64,000 nt of DNA from Ustilaginoidea virens (taxonomy: Eukaryota; Ascomycota; Sordariomycetes; Hypocreales; Clavicipitaceae), in assembly GCF_000687475.1 (NCBI RefSeq), contig NC_057318.1, positions 620,001 through 684,000 of the forward strand, read 5' to 3'. Below the pieces are notes generated by a model. It was not told where the DNA came from and made no database searches. It saw only the letters and a program-made list of their open reading frames with translations. Shown here in pieces: positions 47,101 to 58,035 of the stretch; within the stretch, counting starts at the first letter, position 1; each line of letters opens with the position of its first letter. The position numbers and the translations under genes were made by a program.

Positions 47101-47970
47101 CTAATATTTAACGGATGCATACTGACGGCCACTACCGATGGTATAATGACATTATGCCAGAAAGGTCAAAGCATAAAGATCACGACCATCGATAAGAATG
47201 CGCCCACGGCCTAGCGTAATTATATCGAGCAACGCGCTCGCGGTGCTTATATGGCTACGGTCTGCCAGCCTAAGGCGTCTTTTGACCTATCTGTCGCAGT
47301 ATAATACTAGCAACCTGACCCTAAGGATATTGCGAGGTTGAATAAGCGCCTTTAATAGCAGCGTGATAACTAGGATCGTGGCTTACGGTACATCAATCTG
47401 GCCCTTATTATAGCCAAGCTCTTTATATTTATTGACGGATCCTTTGCCAATAATAAAGATTTGAGCTCCCAGATTGGATATATTATTGTGCTAGGGAATG
47501 AAGAAGAGGATAACCCTACGGATAACGCCTTCCTACTGACCGGTAATATCGTTACTTATAGCTCTACAAAAAGTAAGCGTGTAATACGCAGCGCACTCGC
47601 TTCGGAGCTATATAGTATAGTGCAAGGGGTCGATATCGTATATGCGATAGGCATAACCCTTAATATAATTACTAGCAGGCTAGGATTGCCGAAGATCCCT
47701 ACGGTTGTATATATAGATTCGTTTTCGCTATACGAATGCCTTATCAAGCTAGGTACTACCAAGGAAAAGAGGCTTATAATAGATATTATGGCCCTGCGAC
47801 AGTCATACGAGCGCCGGGAAATCTATAAGATTCGCTGGATCAATAGGAATAATAACCTCGCCGATGCAATAACTAAGGGAACGCCCAATAAAGCCCTTAA
47901 GACCTTTGTCGACTAAAATAAGGCTATTATACGTATGGAAGGGTGGGTAAAAAGGCCGGTCAATATCTGA
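44150..47970 (+). pseudogene. CopA-5 pol remnant
   Basis: A knuckle-like region near 44165 is degraded. The protease has an intact LLDTGAS (44641-44661), with an open block from 44701. The integrase keeps its likely triad: Asp in VLYIIDTAISFQAARF, Asp in WIIHDAGPNFAS and Glu in NSIGKVERYHALL. A basic strand WVWREKGGWHRPYRLI precedes the linker (45931-46218, PVKFRSTVVKPYNHN, Ala/Pro-rich). RT has QTDDTLGLSD with both Asp. RNase H is open over 47461-47916 (SSTKSKRVIRSALASELYSI). The stop after RPVNI is at 47968-47970. Stops elsewhere make it non-functional, yet most catalytic residues survive. Confidence 0.87.
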
Positions 47971-48240
47971 CTGCATTTAGAAGGTATTGGTGATATCATA
48001 GGTGGCAAGTATGTGGATTTTCCTATATTTAATATTGTATGCATTTGATGCTTTTACTGCGTTTACTACTGCCCCTTTTTGCCCCTTTGTTTTGGCTATA
48101 CGGTATGATACCGGCCGCGCGGCGCGATAGCGTTATCGGCGGCATAACCTGCCGAGACCGCGCCGCACTTTTCTTTCTATATATGCGCCTTACATCCTAA
48201 CGATTCCGATGTTTGCTTCTATAAAAAGAGAAGCTGCCAG

Positions 48241-48583
48241 TATCGGAATCGCTGTCGCAAGGTGCCCAATTGGGCACATTGCGACGGATGTGCCGCGCAC
48301 ACCCGATGCGCACGATATGGCCACTTTGGCCCCTTTTGCCCCTTTACCCCTAAGCCCGGTAGGGCACGCGGGCAGCCCGGCCCGACTGCGCCGATGCACG
48401 TGACAACGGCACACGCACAAAAAGGCCACATCGTGTAATTACCCTCTTTTGCTTCCTTTCTTTCCTTTTAGTTAGTCAGTCATAATCAAAGAAGTAATTA
48501 TACCTTTGACCGGTGACCTCACGGTACTTGATACCACGCGCGCGACCCTACGTATAACTGGGTACCCCGAGTTTATATCAATA
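48241..48583 (+). repeat. CopA-5 3' LTR
   Basis: A 343-bp LTR matching 41223-41565. The terminal TG has become TA and the terminal CA has become TA. Bases 47971-48240 are the untranslated 3' region with the A/G tract just upstream. Confidence 0.95.
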
Positions 48584-48588
48584 GAAAG

Positions 48589-49369
48589 GTTGTATGTGGG
48601 AGCCTAAAATTTGCAGCCTAGATAGGTAGCTATTAAAGGAGGCGTTGAAAGATTCTAAGGTACCCTTGTAGCCTATAAAATTTAGTTAATAGAAGGCAGG
48701 GTATAGGTAGGTCCGCTATACGTCTAATAAGTGAGAATACTATTTGGTGAGTAACGTAAAGGCTGACTCTAGGTTAGTACACTAGTTAATAGCGGCAGCT
48801 GGTCCTTTTATGCAACTATTCTTAATAAGTAATAGTAAAAGTGCTTACTCTAAATCGTTGAAACTACTAGTAATAGAAGGATTTTCGATGAATTTAGCGA
48901 TATTAAGTGCCCTAAGTTGAATTATAAGGGCCTGTTTCTATTAGTCGAAGTTAGATACCCCCTTTAGCTTTTAGGATTCTTAGAATCCGTTAGCTATTTT
49001 AGCTAGTTCCTTAATAGCTATAGCGCTGACTTGGCTGCTAATGCTGGATAGAACCGGCAGGGGTTGCTAGGCTTTGGGTAGTGATAGTGGATTATTTCCT
49101 TTACCTATAGGGGTTTAGAAGGTATCTATATCCATTATATCCTAGGATGGTGGGCTAGTAGTAGGCTTGATTAGTCTATCTACTAAGGTGCCTACCTTAT
49201 TAGCTAAAAAATCGATTTTTGAGTTTATTCGATTAAATTTATAATTAAATTCTTTTCTTATTTCCTATTAGTCTTCCCTAAGCTGGGCAATTTCCTAGTT
49301 ATTATTAGATTCTTCTACCTTTGCTGTATAGCTTAGGTTATCGGCGGTAGGAACGTTCTGACTGGCCAT
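48589..49369 (-). pseudogene. CopC gag remnant
   Basis: The frame starts at ATG 49367-49369 (MASQNVPTADNLSYTAKVEE), with a predicted coiled-coil-like stretch EIAQLREDQ.EIRKEFNYKF and a DIMDID segment, reading toward the CopA-5 insertion. Interrupted by stops. On the right the leader (49370-49670) leads to the primer site GGTTATAAGCCCG next to the 5' LTR. Confidence 0.75.
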
Positions 49370-49670
49370 TATAGGAAGAGAAAAGATGCCGGAAAGTCTT
49401 AAAAATGCGAAGAAAATCAAGACTGAAAATCTAGATAAAACTAGAAGAAAGCTGCGTTAAGGAATAACCTTAGAAAATCCTATTGCAAAAAGGATATATT
49501 ATAGCTTAGTATAATAGCTAGGTTCCTAAATCTAGGATGATTAGTCCTTTACTGCCGATTAGTAATATCGTTAGTTAGATTCCTGGAAGGTTAGCTGCTA
49601 AATGCATTAAAATTCTAAGTTAGCGTAAAAAGTCTTAAGCTGGAAGCCTTGAGATATCGGGCTTATAACC

Positions 49671-50386
49671 TGTTGCAAAATGGTGATTTAGAACACTATT
49701 GGAAAGTATACTAAGTACCGACAGTGGCGTATAAAGCGTTGCAGAATAAAACAAAGAGCTGGTTAAAGATTTAAAGCGCATAAGAGGTTGACCAGAGCAA
49801 AGATGTCAGGGAAATCTGATTCTAATTGTTGGTGATTATTCTAGCTAGAAAGAGGGAATTTTGGGTATATTTCTACCATCTTGAAAAAGTGGTTGAAAAT
49901 AATGAAAAACCGCAAAAATAGCGAAAAACCCGACGAAAAGTCGGTCTGCCCAACCGTGCCTAGTCTGTGCCCAATATCCTACCTAATGCCTACCCAACCA
50001 AGCCCAGTGGCTTATAGCGGTGTGCCGGATGCCCTATAACAGCCTGCCGTACGGGCCGGAAGCCCTATACCGGTGTGCCGTAAAGGCGCGGTGTAGCGGA
50101 TGACTGTATGTAGAAGGCCGAAGGTGCTGTTTTGCCCATTTGGTAATCCTGTAGAAATGCGCCGCCTGTTGTGGGCCCTGTGGCCCACTGTGACCGGCTA
50201 CTGTGGCCGATTGTGGGGCGCTGTGCCGGTGCCGTGACCGGCGCTGTGGCCCACTGTAATCGGCGTTGTGGGGCGCTATGCCCCACCATAGCGCCTGGTA
50301 TAGCCACCGCGATATCTTAACGCAGAGACGTCGTATGGTGGCGAGACCAGTACCAAAATACAGCTAAAAAGGCGCTGATTTCAACA
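49671..50386 (-). repeat. CopC 5' LTR
   Basis: A 716-bp partner of 35553-36268, with TGTTGCAAAATGG and GATTTCAACA edges, followed by GATAT. Confidence 0.92.
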
Positions 50387-51631
50387 GATATAATTGATCG
50401 GGTCGGTCTTATAGGCTATAATTATCGGCCGTTATATATTGTTGATAATAGGAGCTTTCCCCTATTTCGAATAGCGGCTTATTATAAATAGGTGTCTTCC
50501 CTTTTAGTTATTAGGACTAGCCCCTTTCTTTATCGGTAGGGGTAGGGTCAAAGGGCTTTTTTAATATAGAGGGGGGGATAATAGGTTATTATAACTATAG
50601 TTATGCCATTAGTATAACGAAGTTCTTTAGCGTTAATGGGGCTTATGAGAGCCATAATGCAAGCCTTAGTGAGGGTATTCGCACAACTATTGTGGGGGCT
50701 CGTAATAATAATAATAAGGGCCTTATGCGTGTATATAAAGGCGTATTTTAAAGCATTTATATCTCTTTCTCGGTATTACTAATAGGTAGTGAGGCTTCCC
50801 TAGTAGGGTTAAGCCGGGATAAGAATATACTGCGAGCAAATTGCCGGGTTATTTCCTCTTAAGGCTATTATAGGTTTTATTGTTATTGAAGGCATTTAAG
50901 GAGGTTTGGTATTATTAGGGAACCTAATGCTCTAATATATACGCCGCATTCCCGTAATATTGAACGGAAATGCCGTAAAACCTAATTATTAATACGGCCG
51001 AATAGGGCTGCATTCCATTTATTATAATCCTCGTGGAATTATTCCCAAAGGTCATCATCTAGATAGGTGTTTTCCTTATAGGTATCTATAAAGAAGGCAA
51101 TACGGTTGTATAGCTATATATCCGTAGCATTATCAGGGTCGATAGGCTCTACCGCGTTGATCTAATTGTCGTTAAAAAGTGAGGCAAACCGTTATATCCT
51201 CTCAGGTAGCTCTTGTGGTTATTATAATGATAATAATGATGAGGCTATAGTATTAAGGTGAGGGTTTGAAGGGGGGGGGGGGGGGATGTGTTATAAGGAG
51301 TGTAAGATTCCCTCTTGTAAAAAGTATAAGATTCGAAAGGGCTTTTACCTATAGTAGTAGGGTAAAAGAAAGAAAGGGGTAGAATAAGAAGGGGTTATAA
51401 ATCGTTCTTCCTAGATGCTAAGGGTATCTTTAAAGATCGTGATATTTAGTATATCTTATTCTTCCTCGTGATAGATGAGGGGAAGGAGAGGTTATAAATT
51501 GTTCTCCCTCTAGTTAGTATAGCTGAGATTGCTCGACTGCCTTTTCGTAATTAGTATCTTGCTGATCTATAATGCACTATTCTTTACGGGATATAATTAT
51601 CCTATGAGTGGTGGTTATCACTACTAATCAG
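50387..51631 (-). mobile_element. CopA-4 gag start and leader
   Basis: Resumes CopA-4 after CopC. It matches the CopA-2 gag N-terminal region to about 50900 and then the leader, including a 15-G run (51271-51285). The coding part is broken; no other gene is seen. Confidence 0.82.
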
Positions 51632-51970
51632 TATTGATATAAACTCGGGGTACCCAGTTGTACGTAGGGTCGCGCGCGTGGTATTATGTACTGTAAGGTC
51701 ACCAAGTAAAGGATTTATTGACTTTACTAATGACTGACTATCTAAAAGGAAAGAAAGGAAGCAAAAGAGGGTAATTATACGATATGGCCTTTTTGTGCGT
51801 GCCGCTGTCACGTGCATCGGCGCAGTCGGGCCGGGCTGCCCGCGTGCCCTACCGGGCTCAGGGGTAAAGGGGCAAAAGGGGCTAAAGTGGCCACATCGTG
51901 CGCATCGGGTGTGCGCGGCACATCCGTCGCAATGTGCCCAATTGGGCACCTTGCGACAGCGATTCCGACA
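51632..51970 (-). repeat. CopA-4 5' LTR, right edge of the nest
   Basis: A 339-bp LTR, inner edge TATTGATATAAACTC and outer edge CGATTCCGACA, with the perfect GTGCCCAATTGGGCAC palindrome. This is the last base pair of recognisable CopA sequence. From here base composition returns to normal. Confidence 0.92.
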
Positions 51971-52414
51971 ATCTTGCTTTGCACTGAATTTAGCTATATG
52001 GCAGGATATCCTTGAGAAAGCACATCCTGAGGGGGTGTATCGGAGGGAAATTGGCTGTCTGTAATGTGGATATCTGTCATATCCGAGGTAGGATGTGTAG
52101 AGTTCCCCCTGGATTAGTAAGCCCTTAGGGGTACCCCCTATCCCACTATAAATAGCTGGGAACACAAGTCTCTTAGAGGGGACTTGGTTCCTTCAATCAA
52201 GCATTATCGCATTTTCCCTGTGCATTCTGACAAAATTGCAACCACCCGTCACCATTCCTTCTCGCCAAAGTGACGCTTAAGAATCACATGGGCAAATGCA
52301 ATCATAAACAGCAGGTCGCCTTCTTCTTTTTGGCCTTGTACGGAGTGGCTTGCTGAGAATTTTGCCGGGTTTGCTTTGCTAGTCGCGTCATCCGAATCCT
52401 TTCAATCTCTCGCG
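51971..52414 (+). promoter_or_regulatory. ERG24 upstream region with possible solo LTR
   Basis: The 444 bp between the nest and ERG24. A segment from TGTCTGTAATG (52056) to CATTCTGACA (52232) begins TG and ends CA. It has a GGGGTACCCC palindrome, a TATAAATA (about 52147-52154) and a short AAGTC/GGACTT hairpin after it, as in LTRs. I found no clear target duplication. The TATA lies about 265 bp upstream of the ERG24 start and could equally be the gene's own promoter. Confidence 0.4.
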
Positions 52415-54016
52415 ATGCCGGCCAAATCCAAGCTGACCGCTCCAGCTGAGCATGGTTACGAGTTCTTTGGACCGTGAGTCCTCTCGCGTTGCGATTTGAC
52501 AAAGTCTGCGCCAACACCGAGAGCTTTGTACTGACCTGCTCTGGAAACATAGCCCTGGCGCATTTCTTATTTCGTTCTTCATGCCTCTCCTCGTCTACGT
52601 CTTCACATTTGCTTGCAACGACATTTCGGGATGCCCCGCTCCTTCGCTACTGAGTCCACGCTCTCTATCTCTCGACCAGCTCAAGCTCGAGGTTGGTTGG
52701 CCCCGCGATGGAATCTGGGGACTTGCTAGCTGGAAAGTAACCGGCGCGGTGCTGGGATATTACCTCCTTAATCTGATATTATACCGTATTATGCCCGCAA
52801 CCGTAGTGCAAGGGACTGTTCTTCGTTCTGGGGGACGTCTGACCTACAAATTCAATAGTATGTGGACTGACTGTGGCCATCACGGCGGCAACACCGCGGT
52901 TCAACTAACTGCCTCACAGCGTTTTACTCCAACACTGCTACATTGGCTGCTCTGGCGGCGGGAACAGCCGCCCAGGGCGCGGATTTCCCGGTATGGGTTT
53001 TCATTAGCGAGAACTACCTCCAGATCCTCACTGCCAACCTTGGAATCTCATACGCGATTGCCACGTTCGTATATGTCCGCAGCTTTAGCGTAAGGCCTGG
53101 AAACAAGGAGCTTCGAGAACTTGCCGCCGGAGGCCACTCCGGCAACCTGCTCTACGACTGGTTTATCGGACGTGAGCTAAACCCTCGCGTGACTATTCCC
53201 TTGATCGGGGAAATCGACCTCAAGGAATGGTGTGAGCTCCGTCCTGGTATGATGGGCTGGATTATTCTCAACTGCGCATGGTGTGCACAACAGTACCGAA
53301 ACTTTGGTTTCCTCACCGAAACCATTGTCTGTATCACGGCCGTTCAAGCCCTGTATATTATTGACTCGTGGTGGCATGAGCCCGCCATTCTTACTACCAT
53401 GGACATCACCACGGACGGGTTCGGCATGATGCTCGCGTTTGGCGACCTTGTGTGGGTTCCGTTCGTGTACTCGCTGCAAACTCGGTACCTCTCTGTCCAC
53501 CCCGTATCCCTCGGGCCCCTTGGACTTGCCAGTAACGTTGCTCTTATCGTCCTGGGCTTCTGGATCTTCCGTTCTGCCAACAGTCAAAAGAATACGTTCC
53601 GCACCAACCCAAAGGACCCAAAGGTAGCTCACCTCAAGTACATGGAAACCAAGACTGGCAGCAAGCTTCTCGTCACAGGTTGGTGGGGCATTGCTCGACA
53701 TGTCAACTATTTCGGTGACTGGATTCAGTCATGGGCTTATTGTTTGCCTACTGGTCTTGCCGGCTACCAGATCCTGGCTGCCGGCTCCAGTGCAGCTACC
53801 GAAGCCTCTTTCATGATGCAAGATGGGCGACGAGTCGTCCAAGGCGACGCTCGAGGCTGGGGCGTGCTGATTACCTACTTTTACATTCTCTACTTTGCCA
53901 TTCTTCTCATTCACCGCGATCGACGCGATGACGACAAGTGCCACCGAAAGTATGGTGAGGACTGGGAAAAGTACAAGCGGATTGTCCGATGGAGAATCAT
54001 CCCAGGGATCTACTAG
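52415..54016 (+). CDS. ERG24: Delta(14)-sterol reductase, ergosterol pathway
   Basis: Reduces the C14=C15 double bond of sterol intermediates with NADPH in the endoplasmic reticulum, just after lanosterol 14-demethylation; the family is the target of morpholine antifungals. Exons 52415-52473, 52553-52857 and 52920-54016 give 486 residues, normal for the family. Both introns are short, with GTGAGT and GTATGT donors and CTGAC/CTAAC branch sites, and the joins restore HGYEFFGPPGAF and RLTYKFNTFYSN. Seen: a hydrophobic multi-span protein; FIGRELNPR (about 203-211); the sterol-reductase signature LLVTGWWGIARHVNYFGDW (about 371-389); and the C-terminal CHRKYGEDWEKYKRIV...IIPGIY. The start ATG gives MPAKSKLTAPAEHGYE, the usual N-terminus. 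ERG4-type reductases share the second signature, but the N-terminal half fits ERG24. No damage is seen, although the nest ends 445 bp upstream. Confidence 0.93.
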
Positions 54017-55768
54017 ACAATCAGCGAAAAGGACCGGCAGCTACTCCATACAGTCAAGTGAATAAGGGCCCGGTGGGGAGGGCTGCGCTGCAGCATCATC
54101 AAGGAAATCCGCCGGTAGCCCCAAAGCTGTAAGCTGAGAAATTGGGTCTTCCATGACTCGGAAATCTCAGCACCGTGTAATTTGATCCTTTAGAGACGGA
54201 ATAATTCAGCTCATTAGATAGACAGGGAGGGTGCAGTTGGGCATCATTAAACTACAGGCCCCTGGCCGGAAGTAATGCAGCAAGCTCTTTTCGTACCAAA
54301 CCATTTGCATCTGCCGAGGACTGAGCCGCTGTCTCGAGAGTTGAGATGGGAAATGAACAGAGCTAGTACGTATCCCTCTTTCCAATCTGAAATTATCCAT
54401 GCCAGCATTAGAAGCTCGGTGCTACAAACGCACGACTCTGACTTGTCGTTTTCCTTAACTACTAATCTTTGCCACTACTCGGCAAGGCAGTCTTGAATGT
54501 CTGCGCAAGCCCCAGCTCAGTAACCTCTGTTGTGCTCCTTACCACAGGATACCGAAATTGCCTTGGTGAATAGAACTCGCGCTCTCACCCGGCGCATATG
54601 CCGCAAAGTCTATGGTAAATTTTCCACTGCGAGGCAAGCCTTGGCTGCTAATTCCATGGTGGCATCAGGGCGAACAGCAGCTGGAATCACACATTCCAAG
54701 TTATTGAACGATGATGCAAAGTGTGTGGCAATCGTCAGTTTGACACGTGAACCGAATAGCACACTATGAGAGGAGGCCAGAGGCAGCCGGTCCGCCCTAT
54801 TCTTGGGAATGAAGATGACATCACTCTGCATTCATCCAAGGAGCAGCGGAAGACGGTGCTGCTGCCTGTGCGAATCACGATGCCAAGATGGGCCTATGGA
54901 ACAGGACACCATGTCCACGAGAAGAGCGGAGAGAAAGCGCCCTCCAAGAGACAGTCGATGCAGGCATGGTCACGCAAAGCTTTGAGGCAATTGTCCGACG
55001 GGAGCATCGTATCACGATGACTTCTGCGGCGCTTTTTTCGACATGGACTAGTCGAGGGTAGTTTGGTGGTGTCGGGATCGGAGGAATGCGATGGGCCGGA
55101 AGACGTCGGAGGGATGATGCGCATATCGCGGGGGCTGTCGAGGTGCAGGCTGGAGAGAAACATGTCGTCGGGCGAGACGCGGCCTTTCTTTCTGCAGTTC
55201 CCTTGGCAGAGAGCGTCTGGTGGGATGGTCATGGCTGATGGGTCCCTGAGGCCATTTGATTTGCGGTCCGGCGGGGGCAGTCTGCCGCAGCATGCGGTGC
55301 AGCATGCGGTGCAGCACTTGGGAGTCTTGGCTTGGTTGGAGCAGGGAAATGGGGCAGGAGCAACGCCGGAGGGAATGGCATGAGCTGAAATCCGCAGGAA
55401 ACAAGCATGGCTCCAGTCCCTTTGCATGGCTGGGCGGTTCGGTCATGGGCGAGACTCGCAGAACTTTTGTTCCGGCGAAAAAAAAAAAAAAAAAAAGTTG
55501 GGCGAGTGATGATGGCTTCGCAAACGGCCCGAACAGTCTATGCAAACAGCTTGAGGGGAAGGGTGCAGGCGCACGGCAAAGGGGACAATGGGGATGGCCT
55601 ATTGGCCGTGATGCATGGATCAAGGTTGTCGTTCTGTTAGTCGGGACTCGGCCTGGGTACTCCGTAGTGCAGTGGTTGGCGTCAGCGGCGGGGGGAGGGG
55701 GATCGCGCCTTCCCTGGTGGCCGGCCGGCGGTAATTGCTGTTGTGAAACGCCAAGGCTTGCTCGCTCA

Positions 55769-55828
55769 GACCAGACCAGACCAGACCGGACCAGACCGGA
55801 CCGGACCAGACCGGACCGGACCGGACCT
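55769..55828 (+). repeat. 5-bp tandem repeat GACCA/GACCG
   Basis: About 12 units of CAGAC or CGGAC (ACCAG/ACCGG phases), with the two variants alternating irregularly. Confidence 0.85.
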
Positions 55829-56536
55829 TTTTCTCGCCATGTCTCCAGCCTGCTGCTTTTGAGGAAAACAAACTGCGTCACGACTCGCTGGCACTGCGCA
55901 GCTGCTGGTCCCGATGCCATCCGCCTCGCAAAGAAGACTCGGAATCGATCCGCGTTGGGTGCGTCCATCGTGCGGGGCGTGATTCGACTAGTGGGGGTTG
56001 AGACGCCTCCCTTCCTGCACACCGGAGGACAGATCGCGGGGCACGTTGACCCATGTGGGTAAGCTTGGATGCAAGCCCGGCTAAAACTTGATAGCTGGGG
56101 AAGTTTCCTTGAAAGCAAGTCGACGGGATTACTCGACGCAACTCCCGACTGGTTCCAAGCGATGTCCTGGTGCCGTTAAGCGGACACGCGTGCGGGATTG
56201 CTTGGGCGATTGGCGGCGATTCATTGGCCGCCCGAGAACCCCGACCGGCTTCACCACCTAGGTCAGGTACCCACCAAGATAGGTACCTAGCCAGGTGCTT
56301 CGATGGCCCCCCCCGAGTCCAGACATTGCACTCCGTACCGCAGGCAAGGTACAGGACGGGACGGAAACTGTCCGGTTCCAACGGGTGCAGCAAGAGTAGC
56401 AACCGGCCGGATGGTGTGCCCGTTTTCCGAGAACGCGCTGGATTGGCGTGATTGCATGGTGCCTTGTATTGTTTCCACGTGTAGCTATTGATCCAATAAA
56501 AGCTTGCCTTGACCGCCTTGACTGCCGTGGCTGTCA

Positions 56537-56580
56537 CGGGGGCGATCCATGGGGCGATCCACGGGGCGATCCACGGCGGA
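56537..56580 (+). repeat. GGGGCGATCCAC tandem repeat
   Basis: Three units of about 12-13 bp reading GGGGCGATCCAYG. Confidence 0.8.
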
Positions 56581-57279
56581 GGCGCTTCTTGGCATGCAGC
56601 TGCGCTGACACATTGAAATGCCATCAATGGAGCACTCAATGGTAAGCCACAGCTATGGAGCCCCTTTGGCAGTGTTAATGCCGCAGGAGGGCCGGCAGCA
56701 GGCAAGTGAGCTATAGGGGATGGTTGAATTATCCCCTCGAGGACAATGTCCATGTACAAGAGGAGGGGGGATGGACAGGTGAACTTCTGTTCTAATAGAG
56801 GTTCTAGCAACCATACAAGCTACGACATTCGATATGTGATACTATACCCCGCTTACAGCTACTATAGGATCAGCCGCGAAGTGGTGCAGACGCTAGAATA
56901 ATTATGGTCGGGTCCAAGGACCATGTCCCTATCAGAGGTGCCAGCAATTTTCTTTACATAAAGCGGTACTTTTTTTTTTTTTTTTACCACATGGACGCTC
57001 CTTGTGTCAGCCGCCGAGCCACGAAAATCTCCTAGTGATAGAATTCCTTCTTTTCATAAGAGAGCCGTTCAATAGGCAATCTTCCTCATGTCACGCGTTC
57101 TGGCCAAGCTAGCGGGGAGATTTAGAGGTACCTACTGGTCAGTGGGCCCGGGACGAGCCTGAGGCCTCAGCGCTGCCAGAAGCGGCTTCTGGCCAGTGTG
57201 GTTGGCTGCGAAGGAGCCCCAGAGCCCGAGAGCCCCACCATCTCACACCTGATCGTCCCGCTGGATGTGAGACTACATA

Positions 57280-58035
57280 TCAACCGACCTATGCCCCCCC
57301 CTAGTCATTCGACCCCCCCATAATAACTTAACAGACCTGACCAATGCTCTTTCCTAATATAGAGATACGCTAATAAATAGTAGTAGATCCCTTAATCTAT
57401 AGTAGCCACTAGACTATAAGTATCTTTATATATATTTTTCTATAGTGAGTGACTTCCCTTATATTTTTACTAGGTATCCCTACCTAAGAACCTAATATTA
57501 AAAGTAGATAAAGTACCTTTATATAGACTTTTATATCGAAAGTGACTTCCTTTCTTTTATTAGGTAGGTACCTAGGTCCTTAGGTACTATACGTAGAAAA
57601 AGTACCTTTATATATATTTTTCTATATAAAGTGACTTCTTATATTTCTACGAAGTACCTAGGTACCTAGTATCTAGGTACTAGGGATAGAAAAAGAGGTA
57701 CCTTTATATATATATTTCTATAGAAAGTGACTTCTTTTAATATTCTTACTAGGTACCCTTACGTAAGAACCTAATAAAACAGCAGAGAAAGTACTTCTCC
57801 CTATATTTTTCTAAAGAAAGCGACTTCTTTAATTTCTTTTACTAGGTACCCCTACCTAAGAACCTAGTAAAATATCAGAGAAAGTACTTCTCCATATAGC
57901 TTTCTATATAAAGTGACCTGACCCACTATTCCCTAATAAACTAATTATATTAAGAGTATAGCCCACAGCAATGGTCAGGTCAGTTAAGTTATTATGGGGG
58001 GGTCGGATGACAAGGGGGGAACACAGGTCGGTTGA
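57280..58035. mobile_element. Non-autonomous TIR element (MITE-like)
   Basis: Bases 57280-57343 and 57972-58035 are inverted copies of 64 bp, starting TCAACCGACC and ending at TGACCTGACCA. They match at most positions, including the stretch GACCCCCCCATAATAACTTAA. The 628-bp interior is not coding and consists mostly of a tandem array. The perfect mirror spacing of the two ends shows a true element. I see no convincing flanking duplication, so the superfamily is undetermined. Confidence 0.75.
57418..57917. repeat. ~90-bp minisatellite inside the TIR element
   Basis: About 5.5 diverged units, each with AAAGTACCTTTATATA, a TTTCTATA...AAAGTGACTTC segment and ACTAGGTACC..TACCTAAGAACCTA. Later units have CTTCTCC in place of CTTTATATA. 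Confidence 0.8.

Larger units (their letters stand above)
41223..48583 (+). mobile_element. CopA-5, complete and uninterrupted, inside CopC
   Basis: 343-bp LTRs (41223-41565, 48241-48583) are flanked by GAAAG (41218-41222, 48584-48588); total 7361 bp. It is the only CopA copy in the window without an insertion and is therefore the reference for the family: leader 41566-about 42130, gag to about 43975, knuckle near 44165, protease near 44640, integrase 45050-45900, linker, RT to about 47160, RNase H to 47970. It is the opposite orientation to CopC. Confidence 0.95.
35553..50386 (-). mobile_element. CopC, full-length copia element in CopA-4, hit by CopA-5
   Basis: LTRs 35553-36268 and 49671-50386 (716 bp each, TGTTGCAAAATGG to GATTTCAACA on the plus strand) are flanked by GATAT (35548-35552, 50387-50391). 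CopA-5 with its duplication removes 7366 bp, leaving about 7.47 kb. The polypurine tract AGAGGGGG and the bases next to it (CCCCCTCTGATTAGC on the plus strand) are the same as in CopB, and the primer site GGTTATAAGCCCG is of the same half-tRNA type. CopB and CopC are therefore sister families. Confidence 0.92.
54017..57279. other. Intergenic region without a supportable gene
   Basis: Long overlapping open frames exist on both strands (for example 55048-56118 minus and 55256-56062 plus), but none shows a recognisable domain, and they read through a homopolymer and a short tandem array. Contents seen: ERG24 3' flank, a 19-A run (about 55478-55496), a GACCA/GACCG array, a GGGGCGATCCAC array and a T run near 56970-56984. 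No tRNA or rRNA was recognised. Confidence 0.6.

Noticed and set aside
55048..56118. 356-residue minus-strand open frame and overlapping 268-residue plus-strand frame
   Set aside because: Both read through the A run and the GACCA array, giving runs of Phe/Lys and RSGLV repeats, and neither shows a domain, intron pattern or resemblance to a known family.
55878..56810. 310-residue minus-strand frame
   Set aside because: Low-complexity segments from the GGGGCGATCCAC repeat (APWIAPWIAPWIA), no recognisable domain.
56965..56985. T run (and the A run near 55478) considered as tails of processed retroposons
   Set aside because: No target duplication or recognisable body next to either run.
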